Under the pieces are notes generated by a model. That model was not told the origin of the DNA. It saw nothing but the letters and a program-made list of their open reading frames with translations, and searched no databases. Shown here one piece after another: positions 36,024 through 45,715 of a stretch of DNA of 64,000 nt. The number at the start of each line of letters is the position of its first letter. Positions within the stretch are counted from its first letter, which is position 1. A program made the position numbers and the translations under genes. The stretch comes from Yeosuana marina. Its GTDB lineage: Bacteria > Bacteroidota > Bacteroidia > Flavobacteriales > Flavobacteriaceae. The stretch spans positions 124,001-188,000 of the forward strand of contig NZ_JAAKGI010000001.1 of assembly GCF_011762485.1 (NCBI RefSeq). Reading direction: 5' to 3'.

Positions 36024-36711
36024 CTTTTTTGTTATAATCTAATGTGCCATAAAAACCCATCTGTCTTACAATCCAATTTTTTCTTCCTTGAATATAATTT
36101 GAAGCAGGATTCGCCCTATATCTCAAAGGACTTGGTAAAATTGCTGCAATAGCGGCAGCTTCGTTTCTATTCAATTTTATGGCTGATTTCTTGAACCAAT
36201 ATTTAGAAGCTTCTTCTGCACCATAAATACCATTACCCATTTCAATGCTGTTTAAATACACTTCCATAATACGTTGTTTTGACCAGAATAATTCAATTAA
36301 AAAGGTAAAATATGCTTCCAATCCTTTACGTAACCAACTGCGTTGTGGCCATAAAAACACATTTTTTGCGGTTTGCTGACTAATGGTGCTAGCGCCTTTT
36401 ATACGTCTTCCTTTTTCATTATTCTCCATGGCTTTTTGTATAGCTTCAAAATCAAATCCATGATGATTTAAAAAATTTTGATCTTCACTACAAATAACGG
36501 CTAATTGTAAATTTTTAGATATTTCTTCAATAGGAATCCAGTCATGTTTTAAAACTACTTTTTTATCGTCTTGAAGTTGTTCAACATTTCTAATAAGCAT
36601 TAATGGAGTCATTGGCACAGGCACCCATTTGTATAGAATAACCACGGCAATTGAAAACACAAATAACCATAAAACTAATTTATAGATGAATTTAAAGAAT
36701 CGTTTTATCAT
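36013..36711 (-). CDS. mtgA: Monofunctional biosynthetic peptidoglycan transglycosylase
   Basis: A 232-residue GT51 glycosyltransferase that polymerises lipid II into glycan strands. One membrane anchor (about residues 8-28) is followed by the catalytic motif SEDQNFLNHHGFD near 79 with the catalytic Glu, then GASTISQQTAKNVFLWPQRSW near 108-128 and EVYLNSIEMGNGIYGAEEAS near 151. It has no transpeptidase domain. It lies 1 bp from the upstream oxidase gene and overlaps the downstream Gre-like gene, forming a three-gene unit. Confidence 0.94.
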   Translation of the reverse strand: MIKRFFKFIYKLVLWLFVFSIAVVILYKWVPVPMTPLMLIRNVEQLQDDKKVVLKHDWIPIEEISKNLQLAVICSEDQNFLNHHGFDFEAIQKAMENNEKGRRIKGASTISQQTAKNVFLWPQRSWLRKGLEAYFTFLIELFWSKQRIMEVYLNSIEMGNGIYGAEEASKYWFKKSAIKLNRNEAAAIAAILPSPLRYRANPASNYIQGRKNWIVRQMGFYGTLDYNKKDDK

Positions 36712-36712
36712 A

Positions 36713-37828
36713 TTAATTAATTAACTCTGCTAAATCATTACCAATTATTGACCCAATAGCAATGCCCATTCCGCCCAGCCTTACGCCACAAAATACATTA
36801 TTTGACAATGGTTTTACAATCGCTTTTTTTTGATTGCCAACCCCCATAATACCACTCCAGCGATGTTCAATTTCAAAAGGAATATTAGGTAAAATCATTG
36901 TTTTTAAAAGATGTTCTAAAGTGTTTTGAATTAATTCTGTTTGTTCAAAACTGGTCGTTTCTTCTCCTTTAAAATTGAGATTCCTGCCGCCTCCAAATAA
37001 AATTCTATCATCTACATTTCTAAAGTAATAATAGCCTTTATCTAAATGAAACGTACCTTTAATGTGTAAATTAATAATTGGTTTTGTGATTAACACTTGT
37101 GCCCTTGCTGGTTTTACCTGTTCTTTAATGAGCTGTGAAGCAAAACCATTGGTAGCAATCAATAGTTTTGAGGTTGAAAATTCTAAAAGATTTGTTTTTA
37201 CAGACACGGAATTCTGTAACTCCTGATACTCTTCGACCATAATATTGTTTAATATTTGAATACCTTTATCTTGTGCTTTTTTAAGTAATGCTTTCATCAT
37301 CATTCCGGTATCAATTTGCCCTTCAAAAGGATTAAAAATAGACCGTTCTTGAATGTTTTTAAAACCAAAACGATTCTCCTTTAACCTAAAAACATCCTCG
37401 TTAAAAAGTGGTTTTAAAAATGTATTGATTTCCTCTTTTTGTGCTAAGCACTGTTCAAAAAGGGCAGTGTCATCTTTAGAAAATAATTCGTAACCACCGT
37501 ATTGTAAATAGTTAATGTTTTTGTCGCCTAGAGTTTTCCTTAAAAGATGTAAGCCTTCAACTCGTTTTTTTACAATCTCAAAAACTTCTGGTTTTGAATG
37601 TGTTGTTAAATCGTCAAGAATTTCACTTAAGCTTCCAAAACATGCAAACCCTGCATTTTTTGTGCTGGCGCCTTGCGGAAGTGTTCCTTTTTCAAGTACT
37701 AATATATGTGCTTTAGGAAATCGTTCTTTTAAGCGTAAGGCACAACTTAAACCAACAATACCGCTTCCTACAATGGTATAGTCTATATTAGTAAACCAAG
37801 ATTTTATTTCCCAATAGGATAAATTCAC
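36713..37828 (-). CDS. FAD-dependent oxidoreductase of the DAO (glycine oxidase/sarcosine oxidase) family
   Basis: A 371-residue flavoprotein. The dinucleotide motif YTIVGSGIVGLSCALRLKE is near residue 18, LEKGTLPQGASTKNAGFACFG near 46 (typical DAO segment), and the C-terminal RLGGMGIAIGS near 352 closes the FAD site. Such enzymes oxidise amino groups of amino acids or related amines. The substrate here is unknown. It leads the oxidase-mtgA-Gre-like unit and is often found with mtgA in flavobacteria by my recollection (not checked). Confidence 0.85.
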   Translation of the reverse strand: MNLSYWEIKSWFTNIDYTIVGSGIVGLSCALRLKERFPKAHILVLEKGTLPQGASTKNAGFACFGSLSEILDDLTTHSKPEVFEIVKKRVEGLHLLRKTLGDKNINYLQYGGYELFSKDDTALFEQCLAQKEEINTFLKPLFNEDVFRLKENRFGFKNIQERSIFNPFEGQIDTGMMMKALLKKAQDKGIQILNNIMVEEYQELQNSVSVKTNLLEFSTSKLLIATNGFASQLIKEQVKPARAQVLITKPIINLHIKGTFHLDKGYYYFRNVDDRILFGGGRNLNFKGEETTSFEQTELIQNTLEHLLKTMILPNIPFEIEHRWSGIMGVGNQKKAIVKPLSNNVFCGVRLGGMGIAIGSIIGNDLAELIN

Positions 37829-37870
37829 TTTTAAAGTTTTAAGTATGGGAATTTACTAAATTTTTGTGTT

Positions 37871-37894
37871 AAGGATGGAAGCGGCATCCTTTTT
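37871..37894 (+). terminator. Terminator-like hairpin without an obvious gene
   Basis: AAGGATG (37871-37877) pairs with CATCCTT (37885-37891) and is followed by T's on the plus strand, but no plus-strand gene ends here. It may be a relic or a dispersed intergenic repeat. Confidence 0.45.
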
Positions 37895-37961
37895 GTTTTT
37901 TCACAAAAAGATATAGTGTACAGTCTGACTTTTACTTTATAAAAAAGGAAAAGTAACACCA

Positions 37962-37995
37962 TAAAAAAAGCTCCGAAAAAAATTTCGAAGCTTTT
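37962..37995 (-). terminator. Intrinsic terminator of the fabH-accB-accC unit
   Basis: AAAAGCTCCGAAA (37966-37978) pairs with TTTCGAAGCTTTT (37983-37995) with one mismatch. On the minus strand it lies just after the accC stop and is followed by a T-run. Confidence 0.8.
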
Positions 37996-37998
37996 ATC

Positions 37999-39351
37999 TT
38001 ATTCTTCTATTTGCTTTTCAATAACAAAGTCTTCCATAAACTTAGTGGTATAATTACCTGCTAAATAATCTGGATGCTCCATTAATTGTCTATGGAATGG
38101 AATGGTTGTTTTTATTCCTTCTATGACAAACTCATCTAAAGCACGCTTCATTTTATTAATAGCCTCTTCTCGTGTTTGCGCCGTCGTAATTAACTTAGCA
38201 ATCATGGAGTCGTAGTTTGGCGGAATCGTATAACCTGCATACACATGCGTATCTAAACGTACGCCGTGTCCTCCAGGTGCGTGTAAAACTGTGATTTTAC
38301 CTGGCGAAGGTCTGAACCCATTATAAGGATCTTCAGCATTAATTCGACATTCAATGGCATGTAATTTTGGAGTATAATTTTTTCCTGAAATTGGCACTCC
38401 TGCAGCTACTAATATTTGCTCCCGAATTAAATCGAAATCAATTACTTGTTCTGTGATTGGGTGTTCCACTTGAATACGTGTATTCATTTCCATGAAGTAA
38501 AAGTTTCTGTTTTTGTCAACAAGAAACTCAATGGTTCCTGCGCCTTCATATTTAATATATTCAGCAGCTTTTACAGCAGCTTCACCCATTTTAGTACGAA
38601 GAGCCGTTGTCATAAACGGAGAAGGCACTTCTTCTGTTAATTTTTGATGGCGACGTTGAATAGAACAATCACGCTCAGACAAATGACATGCTTTTCCTGT
38701 AGAATCTCCTACAATTTGAATTTCAATATGTCTTGGTTCTTCAATGAGTTTTTCCATGTACATATCGTTATTTCCAAAAGCAGCTTTACTTTCTTGACGT
38801 GCCGAATCCCAAGCATCTCTTAAGTTTTCAGGCTTAAAAACACCACGCATTCCTTTTCCACCACCACCGGCAGAGGCTTTTAGCATAACAGGATACCCAA
38901 CTTCTTTGGCTATTTTTTCGCACTCTTCAAAGGTTTCAATAACACCGTCGCTTCCTGGCACGCATGGTACACCAGCTTCTTTCATGGTTGCTTTAGCATT
39001 GGCTTTATCGCCCATTCTGTCAATCATCTCTGGAGAAGCACCAATAAATTTGATACCGTGTTCTCCACAGATTTTAGAAAACTTAGAGTTTTCTGATAAA
39101 AAACCATAACCTGGATGTATCGCATCTGCATTAGTAATTTCTGCAGCTGCAATAATATTTGACATTTTTAAGTATGATTCACTACTTGATGGAGGACCGA
39201 TACAAACAGCTTCATCTGCAAATTTAACGTGTAAACTTTCAGCATCTGCTGTTGAATAGACAGCAACCGTTTTAATTCCCATTTCCTTACAGGTTCTTAT
39301 AACACGCAGTGCTATTTCTCCTCTGTTGGCAATTAATATTTTTTTAAACAT
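37999..39351 (-). CDS. accC: Acetyl-CoA carboxylase, biotin carboxylase subunit
   Basis: A 450-residue ATP-grasp enzyme that carboxylates biotin on BCCP with bicarbonate and ATP, the first half of malonyl-CoA synthesis. Signatures: [19 protein letters not shown] at the N-terminus, [10 protein letters not shown] near 80, the ATP-grasp glycine loop [13 protein letters not shown] near 158-170, and [17 protein letters not shown] near 285. Length is standard. It follows accB after 86 bp, and the intergenic stretch contains nested inverted repeats (39362-39434). A terminator closes the unit. Confidence 0.96.
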   Translation of the reverse strand: MFKKILIANRGEIALRVIRTCKEMGIKTVAVYSTADAESLHVKFADEAVCIGPPSSSESYLKMSNIIAAAEITNADAIHPGYGFLSENSKFSKICGEHGIKFIGASPEMIDRMGDKANAKATMKEAGVPCVPGSDGVIETFEECEKIAKEVGYPVMLKASAGGGGKGMRGVFKPENLRDAWDSARQESKAAFGNNDMYMEKLIEEPRHIEIQIVGDSTGKACHLSERDCSIQRRHQKLTEEVPSPFMTTALRTKMGEAAVKAAEYIKYEGAGTIEFLVDKNRNFYFMEMNTRIQVEHPITEQVIDFDLIREQILVAAGVPISGKNYTPKLHAIECRINAEDPYNGFRPSPGKITVLHAPGGHGVRLDTHVYAGYTIPPNYDSMIAKLITTAQTREEAINKMKRALDEFVIEGIKTTIPFHRQLMEHPDYLAGNYTTKFMEDFVIEKQIEE

Positions 39352-39361
39352 AACTTATGGT

Positions 39362-39434
39362 ATTAAAAATTTCAAATTCCAATCGCAAAAATCCAAAAAT
39401 TGGATTGTGAGATTTGTGTATTGGAATTTTTAAT
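39362..39434. repeat. Nested inverted repeats between accB and accC
   Basis: AAATTCCAAT (39374-39383) pairs with ATTGGAATTT (39420-39429), enclosing AATCCA (39390-39395) paired with TGGATT (39401-39406). ATTAAAAATT at 39362 is also complementary to 39425-39434. There is no T-run after it on the minus strand, so it looks more like an mRNA-processing or stability hairpin or a small dispersed repeat than a terminator. Confidence 0.5.
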
Positions 39435-39437
39435 GGG

Positions 39438-39926
39438 TTATGACGGATCTACTAAAAATAGTGGTTGATCAAATTCAACTGGTGATGAATCATCAACTAA
39501 TATTTTTACAATTTTTCCTGAAACTTCAGATTCTATTTCGTTAAAAAGTTTCATTGCTTCAATGATACAAAGTACATCTCCTTCAGCTATTGTTTGACCA
39601 ACCTCAACAAACAATGGTTTGTCTGGTGATGGTTTTCTATAAAAAGTTCCAATGATTGGTGATTTTATAGTTACATATTTAGAATCGTCATCCGTCTTAG
39701 CTGCAGCTGCTGGTGCTTGATTAGCAGGGGCTTGTTGCTGTTCATTCGAAACAGGTACAACAGCTTGTTGTGGTAATGGTGCTTCTGAAATATATCGTAC
39801 AGAAGTAGTATCTGATTCTGATACTGTTTTAATGGTTATTTTTATGTCTTCCATCTCCAATTTAACCTCGCTTGCTCCCGATTTGGCAACAAACTTAATT
39901 AAGTTTTGAATCTCTTTTAAATCCAT
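39438..39926 (-). CDS. accB: Acetyl-CoA carboxylase, biotin carboxyl carrier protein
   Basis: A 162-residue carrier protein. The N-terminal helix-rich part ([22 protein letters not shown]) is followed by an Ala/Pro/Gln-rich flexible linker (about 55-80) and the C-terminal biotinyl domain with [14 protein letters not shown] near 90 and the biotinylation motif [13 protein letters not shown], Lys near residue 127. It lies 13 bp after fabH and before accC on the same strand. Confidence 0.96.
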   Translation of the reverse strand: MDLKEIQNLIKFVAKSGASEVKLEMEDIKITIKTVSESDTTSVRYISEAPLPQQAVVPVSNEQQQAPANQAPAAAAKTDDDSKYVTIKSPIIGTFYRKPSPDKPLFVEVGQTIAEGDVLCIIEAMKLFNEIESEVSGKIVKILVDDSSPVEFDQPLFLVDPS

Positions 39927-39939
39927 AATATTAAGGTTT

Positions 39940-40944
39940 TTAGTTAGTCAATGAATTATATGCCCATTTTAAATAAATGGCTCCCCAATTAAATCCACCT
40001 CCAAAAGCAGCGAAAATTAAATTATCTCCTTTTTGAAGTTGTGATTCATAATCATGTAATAGTAACGGTAATGTAGCTGATGTTGTATTTCCATATTTAT
40101 GTATATTCATCATCACTTTCTTATCTTCTAAATCTATACGTCTAGCGGTAGCATCAATAATGCGTTTGTTAGCTTGATGCGCTACTAACCAATCAACGTC
40201 GTTATTAGTTAGTTTATTTCTCTCTAGGATTTTTACGGTGGAATCGGCCATGTTGAACACCGCATTTTTAAATACAGTTTGTCCTTCTTGAAATGCATAC
40301 TGTCCTCCTTTTTCTAAAACTTCTGGTGTTACCGGAAATGAAGACCCTCCATAAGTGGCTTGTAAAAATTCTCTACCGTTGCCATCACTTCTAAGATATT
40401 CGTCTTGCAAACCTAAACCTTCTTCATTAGGTTGAAACAATACAGCGCCAGCGCCGTCTCCAAAAATAATACAGGTAGTTCGGTCTTTATAATTAATTAA
40501 AGACGACATTTTATCGGCTCCAACTAAAAGAACATTTTTGTAACTACCCGATTCTATATACTTAGCGGCAACAGACATTCCAAATAAAAAGCTAGAACAT
40601 GCAGCGTCTAAATCAAACGTAAACGCATTAACAGCTCCTATATTTGAAGCTGTAAAAGCTGCGGTTGAAGCAGCTTTCATGTCTGGAGTTGCAGTTGCAA
40701 CTATAACTAGGTCTATATCTTTTGGGTCTAATCCTTTTTTATCAATAAGATTTTGGGCTGCTTTAATAGCTAAGTAAGACGTTCCTTTTCCTTCTTCCTT
40801 CAGAATTCTACGTTCTTTAATACCTGTTCGTGAAGTAATCCATTCATCATTAGTATCAACCATCGTTTCAAGAATTTGGTTGGTTAATACATATTCTGGC
40901 ACATAGGCACCTACAGCTGTAATTGCTGCTGATATTTTACTCAT
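39940..40944 (-). CDS. fabH: 3-oxoacyl-ACP synthase III
   Basis: A 334-residue condensing enzyme that starts fatty-acid synthesis by joining an acyl-CoA to malonyl-ACP. The catalytic Cys is in [12 protein letters not shown] near residue 114, the His in VAHQANKRI near 250 and the Asn in [12 protein letters not shown] near 280. The N-terminal [15 protein letters not shown] and the [10 protein letters not shown] loop are classical. Branched-chain starter preference is common in this phylum, but the specificity cannot be read here. It lies in the DUF177-rpmF-fabH-accB-accC block, with a terminator and 179 bp separating it from rpmF. Confidence 0.96.
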   Translation of the reverse strand: MSKISAAITAVGAYVPEYVLTNQILETMVDTNDEWITSRTGIKERRILKEEGKGTSYLAIKAAQNLIDKKGLDPKDIDLVIVATATPDMKAASTAAFTASNIGAVNAFTFDLDAACSSFLFGMSVAAKYIESGSYKNVLLVGADKMSSLINYKDRTTCIIFGDGAGAVLFQPNEEGLGLQDEYLRSDGNGREFLQATYGGSSFPVTPEVLEKGGQYAFQEGQTVFKNAVFNMADSTVKILERNKLTNNDVDWLVAHQANKRIIDATARRIDLEDKKVMMNIHKYGNTTSATLPLLLHDYESQLQKGDNLIFAAFGGGFNWGAIYLKWAYNSLTN

Positions 40945-41076
40945 AACTTTATCGTTAATTCGATCAAAAAATCACAAAAAATCACCAAAATATTCGAAAA
41001 TTTGTTCAAAATACTAATTTTTGGTCTAATTTCTATGCAAATTAAGTCGTTTTTGGCTCTTATAAAAACTTATCAT

Positions 41077-41103
41077 AAAAAAAACGCTCACATGTGAGCG
41101 CTT
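41077..41103 (-). terminator. Intrinsic terminator of the DUF177-rpmF unit
   Basis: A perfect 16-bp palindrome CGCTCACATGTGAGCG (41085-41100). On the minus strand it is followed by eight T's (41084-41077). It lies 20 bp after the rpmF stop and separates it from fabH. Confidence 0.85.
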
Positions 41104-41123
41104 TATTAATAAGTTTAACTTTT

Positions 41124-41327
41124 TTAAGCTACGTTTTCTACTGCTTCAGAGTTGTCAATTAAAACTTGTCCTCGGTAATATAATTTACCTTCATGCCAGT
41201 GTGCTCTATGGTATAAATGAGCTTCACCTGTTGTAGGGCAAGTTGCAATCTGTGGCGCAGTTGCTTTATAATGAGTTCTTCTTTTATCTCTTCTTGTTTT
41301 CGAGATTTTTCTCTTAGGATGTGCCAT
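41124..41327 (-). CDS. rpmF: 50S ribosomal protein L32
   Basis: A 67-residue ribosomal protein. The N-terminus [21 protein letters not shown] is the bL32 hallmark. The zinc-binding cysteines of many L32 proteins are mostly absent: only one Cys (ATCPTTGE) remains, so this is the C-minus form. It follows the DUF177 gene after 9 bp, the common arrangement in bacteria, and is closed by the terminator at 41077. Confidence 0.97.
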   Translation of the reverse strand: MAHPKRKISKTRRDKRRTHYKATAPQIATCPTTGEAHLYHRAHWHEGKLYYRGQVLIDNSEAVENVA

Positions 41328-41336
41328 TTTCTATAT

Positions 41337-41882
41337 TTATTTATCCGTTAATAGTTTTTTTAATGTATTCCAACGAGGGTCAATATCCTCATTTTTTTCC
41401 TTTTCTTCATTAAGCTTTGGGCTTAATTCGTTTAATTTTTCAAGTATGTCTGAACGTAATGTCCCATCTTCAACACCAGGATGCACACGTTTAATTGGTA
41501 CAGCTAATACAATTAATTCGTAAATATATTGCTGTATATTAATTTCGTAAGCTCCATGTGGAAGAACAAGAATATCGATATTGTCATCATTATATTCTTC
41601 TCCAAAATTAACCACTAAATCAAAATCATTTTCTATGGCTTGATCATAGGGTTCATTAGTAACGTCGCAGTTAATATTAACTGTTCCAGAAATTTTAAAG
41701 TGTAAGTCTAATAATGTTGTGTTTTTTATCAATTCAACATCAACATTAACGTTTACATCGTTAAAATCTTCATACTCAAAATAATCAAAGAACGTTTGCT
41801 CAATTTTAAAATTAAAGTGATGTGTCCCTAGTTTTAACCCTACAAATGGAATTGTAAACTCTTTTAGTGGCTTCATCATCAC
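41337..41882 (-). CDS. DUF177 (YceD-like) protein
   Basis: A 181-residue acidic protein of the DUF177 family, which nearly always precedes rpmF and has been linked to 23S rRNA or ribosome assembly in other bacteria. Recognisable parts are the INCDVTNEPYDQ segment near 74, where C-x-R/T..C motifs sit in relatives, and DPRWNTLKKLL near the C-terminus. The start may be any of three consecutive Met codons. It forms an operon with rpmF. Confidence 0.85.
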   Translation of the reverse strand: MMMKPLKEFTIPFVGLKLGTHHFNFKIEQTFFDYFEYEDFNDVNVNVDVELIKNTTLLDLHFKISGTVNINCDVTNEPYDQAIENDFDLVVNFGEEYNDDNIDILVLPHGAYEINIQQYIYELIVLAVPIKRVHPGVEDGTLRSDILEKLNELSPKLNEEKEKNEDIDPRWNTLKKLLTDK

Positions 41883-41950
41883 ATCTAATTTGAGCCTGCA
41901 AATATATAAATTTTTAATTTATGCCACAGCACTTATACATATTTTTTTGA

Positions 41951-42997
41951 TTATCTGGTTTTTGAAGCTTTCTTTAAAGAATTTTCTATAAGTCGCTCAT
42001 AATCAAATCTGTTTTTAAAAATTTGTAAGGCAGTGAAAACTGCTTCTTTAAAAGAGTTTTCATCTGCAACTCCTTTACCTGCAATTTCGTAGGCTGTACC
42101 ATGATCTGGCGAGGTTCTTATCTTACTTAAACCAGCTGTAAAATTAACGCCTTGACCAAAAGATAATGTTTTAAACGGAATTAATCCTTGGTCGTGATAC
42201 GAAGCAATAATAGCATCAAAATTTTTGTAATTATTAGATCCAAAAAAACTATCAGCCGCATAAGGGCCATAAACTAATTTACCTTCCTCTTTAATTTTTG
42301 CAAGAGTCGGGCGCATAACCTCATCATCTTCATTACCAATAACACCATTGTCTCCAGTATGGGGATTAATCCCTAAAACGGCTATTTTAGGCCTGTTTAT
42401 TTTAAAATCTTTCTGAAGTGAATCGTAAACAGTGTTTATTTTCTTTTCAATTAATTCTGAAGAAATCTTTAACGCCACATCTTTTACTGGTACATGATCT
42501 GTAAGTAACCCGACTCTCAAAGAGTCTGTGACCATAAACATTAAACTTTCGCCTCCAAGCTCTTGCGCCAAATAATCAGTATGCCCTGGAAAATTAAACT
42601 CTTCAGACTGTATGTTATGTTTATTTATTGGGGCGGTTACCAAGACATCTATAGCATCATTCTTCAATGCTTTTGTAGCTTCTTGTAATGATTTTATCGC
42701 GTATTCGCCTATTTTAAAATCTTCTTTACCAAAATCAATAGTTACGGGCTCTTTCCAACAATTTAAAACATTGATTCGGCCAAACACTACTTGATCAATC
42801 TGGTTTATATCATTAAAGTTAATGGAAGAATTAAACTGTTTTTTTAAAAACAACATGGTTTTTGATGAGGCAAATATAACTGGTGTACAAAAGTCTAACA
42901 TTCTGGAGTCTTCAAATGTTTTTAAAACAATTTCTCCGCCAATACCATTTAAGTCTCCAATAGATATTCCTACTACTATATTTTCTGATTTCTTCAT
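41951..42997 (-). CDS. pdxA: 4-hydroxythreonine-4-phosphate dehydrogenase
   Basis: A 348-residue NAD-dependent dehydrogenase of vitamin B6 synthesis (DXP-dependent route). Family signatures: GISIGDLNGIGGEI at the N-terminus, VTAPINKHNI near 122 with the metal His region FPGHTDYLAQ near 135, INPHTGDNG near 210 and SYHDQGLIPFKTLSFGQGVNFTAGL near 270, followed by RTSPDHGTAYEIAGKG. Length is close to normal. It is divergent from riboflavin synthase, with overlapping promoter boxes in the 65-bp gap. Confidence 0.95.
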   Translation of the reverse strand: MKKSENIVVGISIGDLNGIGGEIVLKTFEDSRMLDFCTPVIFASSKTMLFLKKQFNSSINFNDINQIDQVVFGRINVLNCWKEPVTIDFGKEDFKIGEYAIKSLQEATKALKNDAIDVLVTAPINKHNIQSEEFNFPGHTDYLAQELGGESLMFMVTDSLRVGLLTDHVPVKDVALKISSELIEKKINTVYDSLQKDFKINRPKIAVLGINPHTGDNGVIGNEDDEVMRPTLAKIKEEGKLVYGPYAADSFFGSNNYKNFDAIIASYHDQGLIPFKTLSFGQGVNFTAGLSKIRTSPDHGTAYEIAGKGVADENSFKEAVFTALQIFKNRFDYERLIENSLKKASKTR

Positions 42998-43019
42998 TAA
43001 AAATGACAGCTTTTGTTCG

Positions 43020-43041
43020 TATTTTTGTTATTGCAAATTTA
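43020..43041. promoter_or_regulatory. Divergent promoter boxes for ribE (+) and pdxA (-)
   Basis: TATTTTTG at 43020-43027 on the plus strand and TAAATTTG at 43041-43034 on the minus strand both match TAnnTTTG. Each ends about 36 bp from its start codon, so the two transcription starts are back to back. Confidence 0.45.
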
Positions 43042-43062
43042 ACTAAATAAACAGATAATAAT

Positions 43063-43662
43063 ATGTTTACAGGAATAATTGAAGATATGGGTGTTGTTTC
43101 CAATTTAAAAAAAGAAATGAACAACCTTCATATTTCAATAAAAAGCAAATTAACTCCCGAGTTAAAGATTGATCAAAGCATGGCGCACAATGGTGTTTGC
43201 TTAACTATTGTTGCTATTGACCAAGACGAATACACTGTTACTGCTATTAAAGAAACTTTAGATAAATCTAATTTAGGTGTTTTAAAAATTGGTGATAACG
43301 TTAATTTAGAACGCGCTATGATACTTGGAGCCAGACTTGATGGCCATATTGTTCAAGGCCATGTAGACCAAACAGCTACTTGTACCAACATTAAAGAGGA
43401 AGACGGAAGTTGGATGTTTACCTTTAATTACGATTCTTCTCTTAATAATATTACTATTGAAAAAGGGTCTATTACCGTAAACGGAACAAGTCTTACGGTG
43501 GTTAATTCAAAAAAAGATAGTTTTAGTGTTGCTATTATACCCTACACGTATGACCACACAAATTTTGGCGATTTTAAAAAAGGAACCGTAGTAAATTTAG
43601 AGTTTGATGTGTTAGGCAAGTATGTTGCTAAACTTATTGACATAAATTTAATAGCTAAATAG
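43063..43662 (+). CDS. ribE: Riboflavin synthase alpha chain
   Basis: A 199-residue enzyme that dismutates two 6,7-dimethyl-8-ribityllumazines to riboflavin. It shows the internal two-fold repeat of lumazine-binding domains: MFTGIIEDMGVV at the start with HNGVCLTIVA and GARLDGHIVQGHVDQ in the first half, and ITVNGTSLTVV plus VNLEFDVLGKYVAKL in the second. No FMN-type RNA element was seen upstream. Confidence 0.95.
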   Translation: MFTGIIEDMGVVSNLKKEMNNLHISIKSKLTPELKIDQSMAHNGVCLTIVAIDQDEYTVTAIKETLDKSNLGVLKIGDNVNLERAMILGARLDGHIVQGHVDQTATCTNIKEEDGSWMFTFNYDSSLNNITIEKGSITVNGTSLTVVNSKKDSFSVAIIPYTYDHTNFGDFKKGTVVNLEFDVLGKYVAKLIDINLIAK

Positions 43663-43872
43663 TTACTTGTTAGCCAGTATTTTCTTTGCTCCATAAAAAA
43701 CACCTATACAAACCCCTACTAGGACTCCACCGTCAATAGGAAATCCTGGTGGTGGTGGTCCAGCAGCAGATTTTGCCATTGGAGATGGCGGTTTATCTAT
43801 TTGAGCCATACATACACAACTTATTAATACAAATAAGATAGAGGCTACTATTTTTTTATTTTGTGCAGTCAT
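43663..43872 (-). CDS. PID-CTERM mini-protein (putative sorting-signal peptide)
   Basis: A 69-residue protein with a signal peptide (about 1-23, CVCMAQ), a short Pro-rich middle (DKPPSPMAKSAAGPPPPG) and then FPIDGG, a hydrophobic helix and the basic end GAKKILANK. This is the layout of the PID-CTERM signal seen on many short Bacteroidota proteins: Pro-Ile-Asp, a membrane helix and a basic tail. Here almost nothing but the signal remains. The start lies 7 bp from a TAATTTTG box (43887-43880). Function is unknown; its stop is adjacent to the convergent ribE stop. Confidence 0.7.
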   Translation of the reverse strand: MTAQNKKIVASILFVLISCVCMAQIDKPPSPMAKSAAGPPPPGFPIDGGVLVGVCIGVFYGAKKILANK

Positions 43873-44109
43873 TATATAGCAAAATTATAAAAATAAGTGG
43901 GTAAACCATGTTTTTGCGGATTTTTCTTTCAAAAAAATATCTTTTAAAAGTTTTAAAACATCGATTAAATGCATTTTTAATTAAAAACAACTAAGATCTA
44001 TTTAAAAAACATTAACGCTTTGTACCGTTTAAAAGTATATGAGTCAGAAAAATAATCCCTCAAATTCCCTATTCACGCAACAAATATATATAAATTAAAA
44101 TTTAAGAGC

Positions 44110-45630
44110 TTATAGTTTAAACCAATGTTTGGTTATTTTCTTCTCTACTGAGATATTACTTAAATGAATGAATTCGTTTTTAATCGGATCATACGTATAG
44201 TCTTTTTCCCATTCTTTAAAATTATCTGCTACAGCTTCTATAGCGTTACAAATAAATTCAACCTCAGCAATTGTCATAGTTGGATGTATGGACATTCTAA
44301 CCCAGCCCGGGCGCTCCATTAAACAACCTTCTAATATTTTTTCCTCAATAGCTTTGGATGTTAGTTGATCTACATGCAATAAATAGTGTCCATATGTTCC
44401 TGCACATGAGCAGCCACCTCTAGTTTGCACTCCAAACTTATCGTTTAATAGTTTAACAACTAGATTATAATGAGCTTTTTCTATATAAAAAGAAATAACT
44501 CCCAATCTATCAGTATGTTCAGGCGCTAAAATGGTTAAATTTTTAATTTTTGAAAGCTTATTAAAAATTATAGTCGTTAGCTCATGCTCACGTTTTAGAA
44601 TATTATCAACGCCCATTTGCTCTTTTAGCTTAATAGACAGTGCTATTTTTATAGCTTGCAAAAACCCTGGCGTTCCACCATCTTCACGGGTTTCAATATC
44701 GTCAATATAATCATGATCACCCCAAGGATTCGTATAATTTACCGTGCCTCCTCCAGGATTATCGGGAACTAAATTTTTATACAGCTTCTTATTGAATATT
44801 AAAACCCCTGAAGAACCAGGGCCTCCTAAAAATTTATGTGGTGAAAAGGTAATAGCGTCCAAATATTCATCTTCATTTTGAGGATGCATATTTATGTTTA
44901 CATACGGCGCAGAACAGGCGAAATCAACAAAACATAATCCGTTATTTTGATGCATTCTTTTTGCTATCTCATGATAATTTGTTTGAATTCCGGTTACATT
45001 TGAACACCCTGTGATAGCTGCCATTCTTATAGGAATATGACTGTATTCTTGCAATAATGCGTCCAAACTATCTAAGCAAGGCAACCCATTATTATTTGAA
45101 GGAATAACAACAACTTTCGCAATTGTTTCTAACCATGATGTTTGATTAGAATGATGTTCCATATGTGATACAAAAATGATAGGTTTCTTTTCATCAGGAA
45201 CCTCTGTATGGTTTTTTAAATTTTCATTAAGTTTAATTCCAAGAATACGTTGAAATTTATTAATAGCCCCCGTCATTCCTGTCCCCACAGTAATTAATAC
45301 ATCATCTTTTGAAGCATTAACATGGTTTTTTATAATATTTCTGGCATCATGATATGCCATAGTCATTGCGGAGCCAGTAATAGATGTTTCTGTATGTGTA
45401 TTGGCTACATATGGGCCAATGTCGTTTAAAAGTTTATGTTCAATAGGTCCATATAATCTTCCGCTAGCAGTCCAGTCGGCATATATGATTTTTTTCTTTC
45501 CGTAGGGTGATTCAAAGGCTTGATCTATCCCCACAATATTTTGTCTAAACGGTGCAAAATAGCTTTCAAGAGACGATACTTTATCTTTTGAACTAAAAGT
45601 ACTTTCAACAGGATTATTATGTAAACTCAT
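44110..45630 (-). CDS. Class V aminotransferase-fold PLP enzyme (cysteine-desulfurase-like)
   Basis: A 506-residue fold-type I PLP enzyme. The Schiff-base lysine is in TFSPHKFLGGPGSSGVL near 265. HMEHHSNQTSW near 155 and DFACSAPYVNI near 237 (PLP-binding Asp) match class V members. A cysteine-bearing loop TRGGCSCAGTYGHYLL near 412 resembles the SufS/CsdA active-site loop, so sulfur or selenium chemistry is possible. It is about 100 residues longer than SufS. It stands alone between two intergenic gaps of more than 80 bp, so the substrate stays open. Confidence 0.82.
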   Translation of the reverse strand: MSLHNNPVESTFSSKDKVSSLESYFAPFRQNIVGIDQAFESPYGKKKIIYADWTASGRLYGPIEHKLLNDIGPYVANTHTETSITGSAMTMAYHDARNIIKNHVNASKDDVLITVGTGMTGAINKFQRILGIKLNENLKNHTEVPDEKKPIIFVSHMEHHSNQTSWLETIAKVVVIPSNNNGLPCLDSLDALLQEYSHIPIRMAAITGCSNVTGIQTNYHEIAKRMHQNNGLCFVDFACSAPYVNINMHPQNEDEYLDAITFSPHKFLGGPGSSGVLIFNKKLYKNLVPDNPGGGTVNYTNPWGDHDYIDDIETREDGGTPGFLQAIKIALSIKLKEQMGVDNILKREHELTTIIFNKLSKIKNLTILAPEHTDRLGVISFYIEKAHYNLVVKLLNDKFGVQTRGGCSCAGTYGHYLLHVDQLTSKAIEEKILEGCLMERPGWVRMSIHPTMTIAEVEFICNAIEAVADNFKEWEKDYTYDPIKNEFIHLSNISVEKKITKHWFKL

Positions 45631-45715
45631 CTTATAAACTATTTAATAAAGAATCACTATGACTATGTTATAGACAAAGTGATTCTAATACAAAATTAAC
45701 TATTTAAAAATAATT

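Noticed and set aside
43020-43062. FMN riboswitch before riboflavin synthase
   Set aside because: The leader after the likely promoter is only about 30 nt, too short for the element, and no conserved RFN segments are visible.
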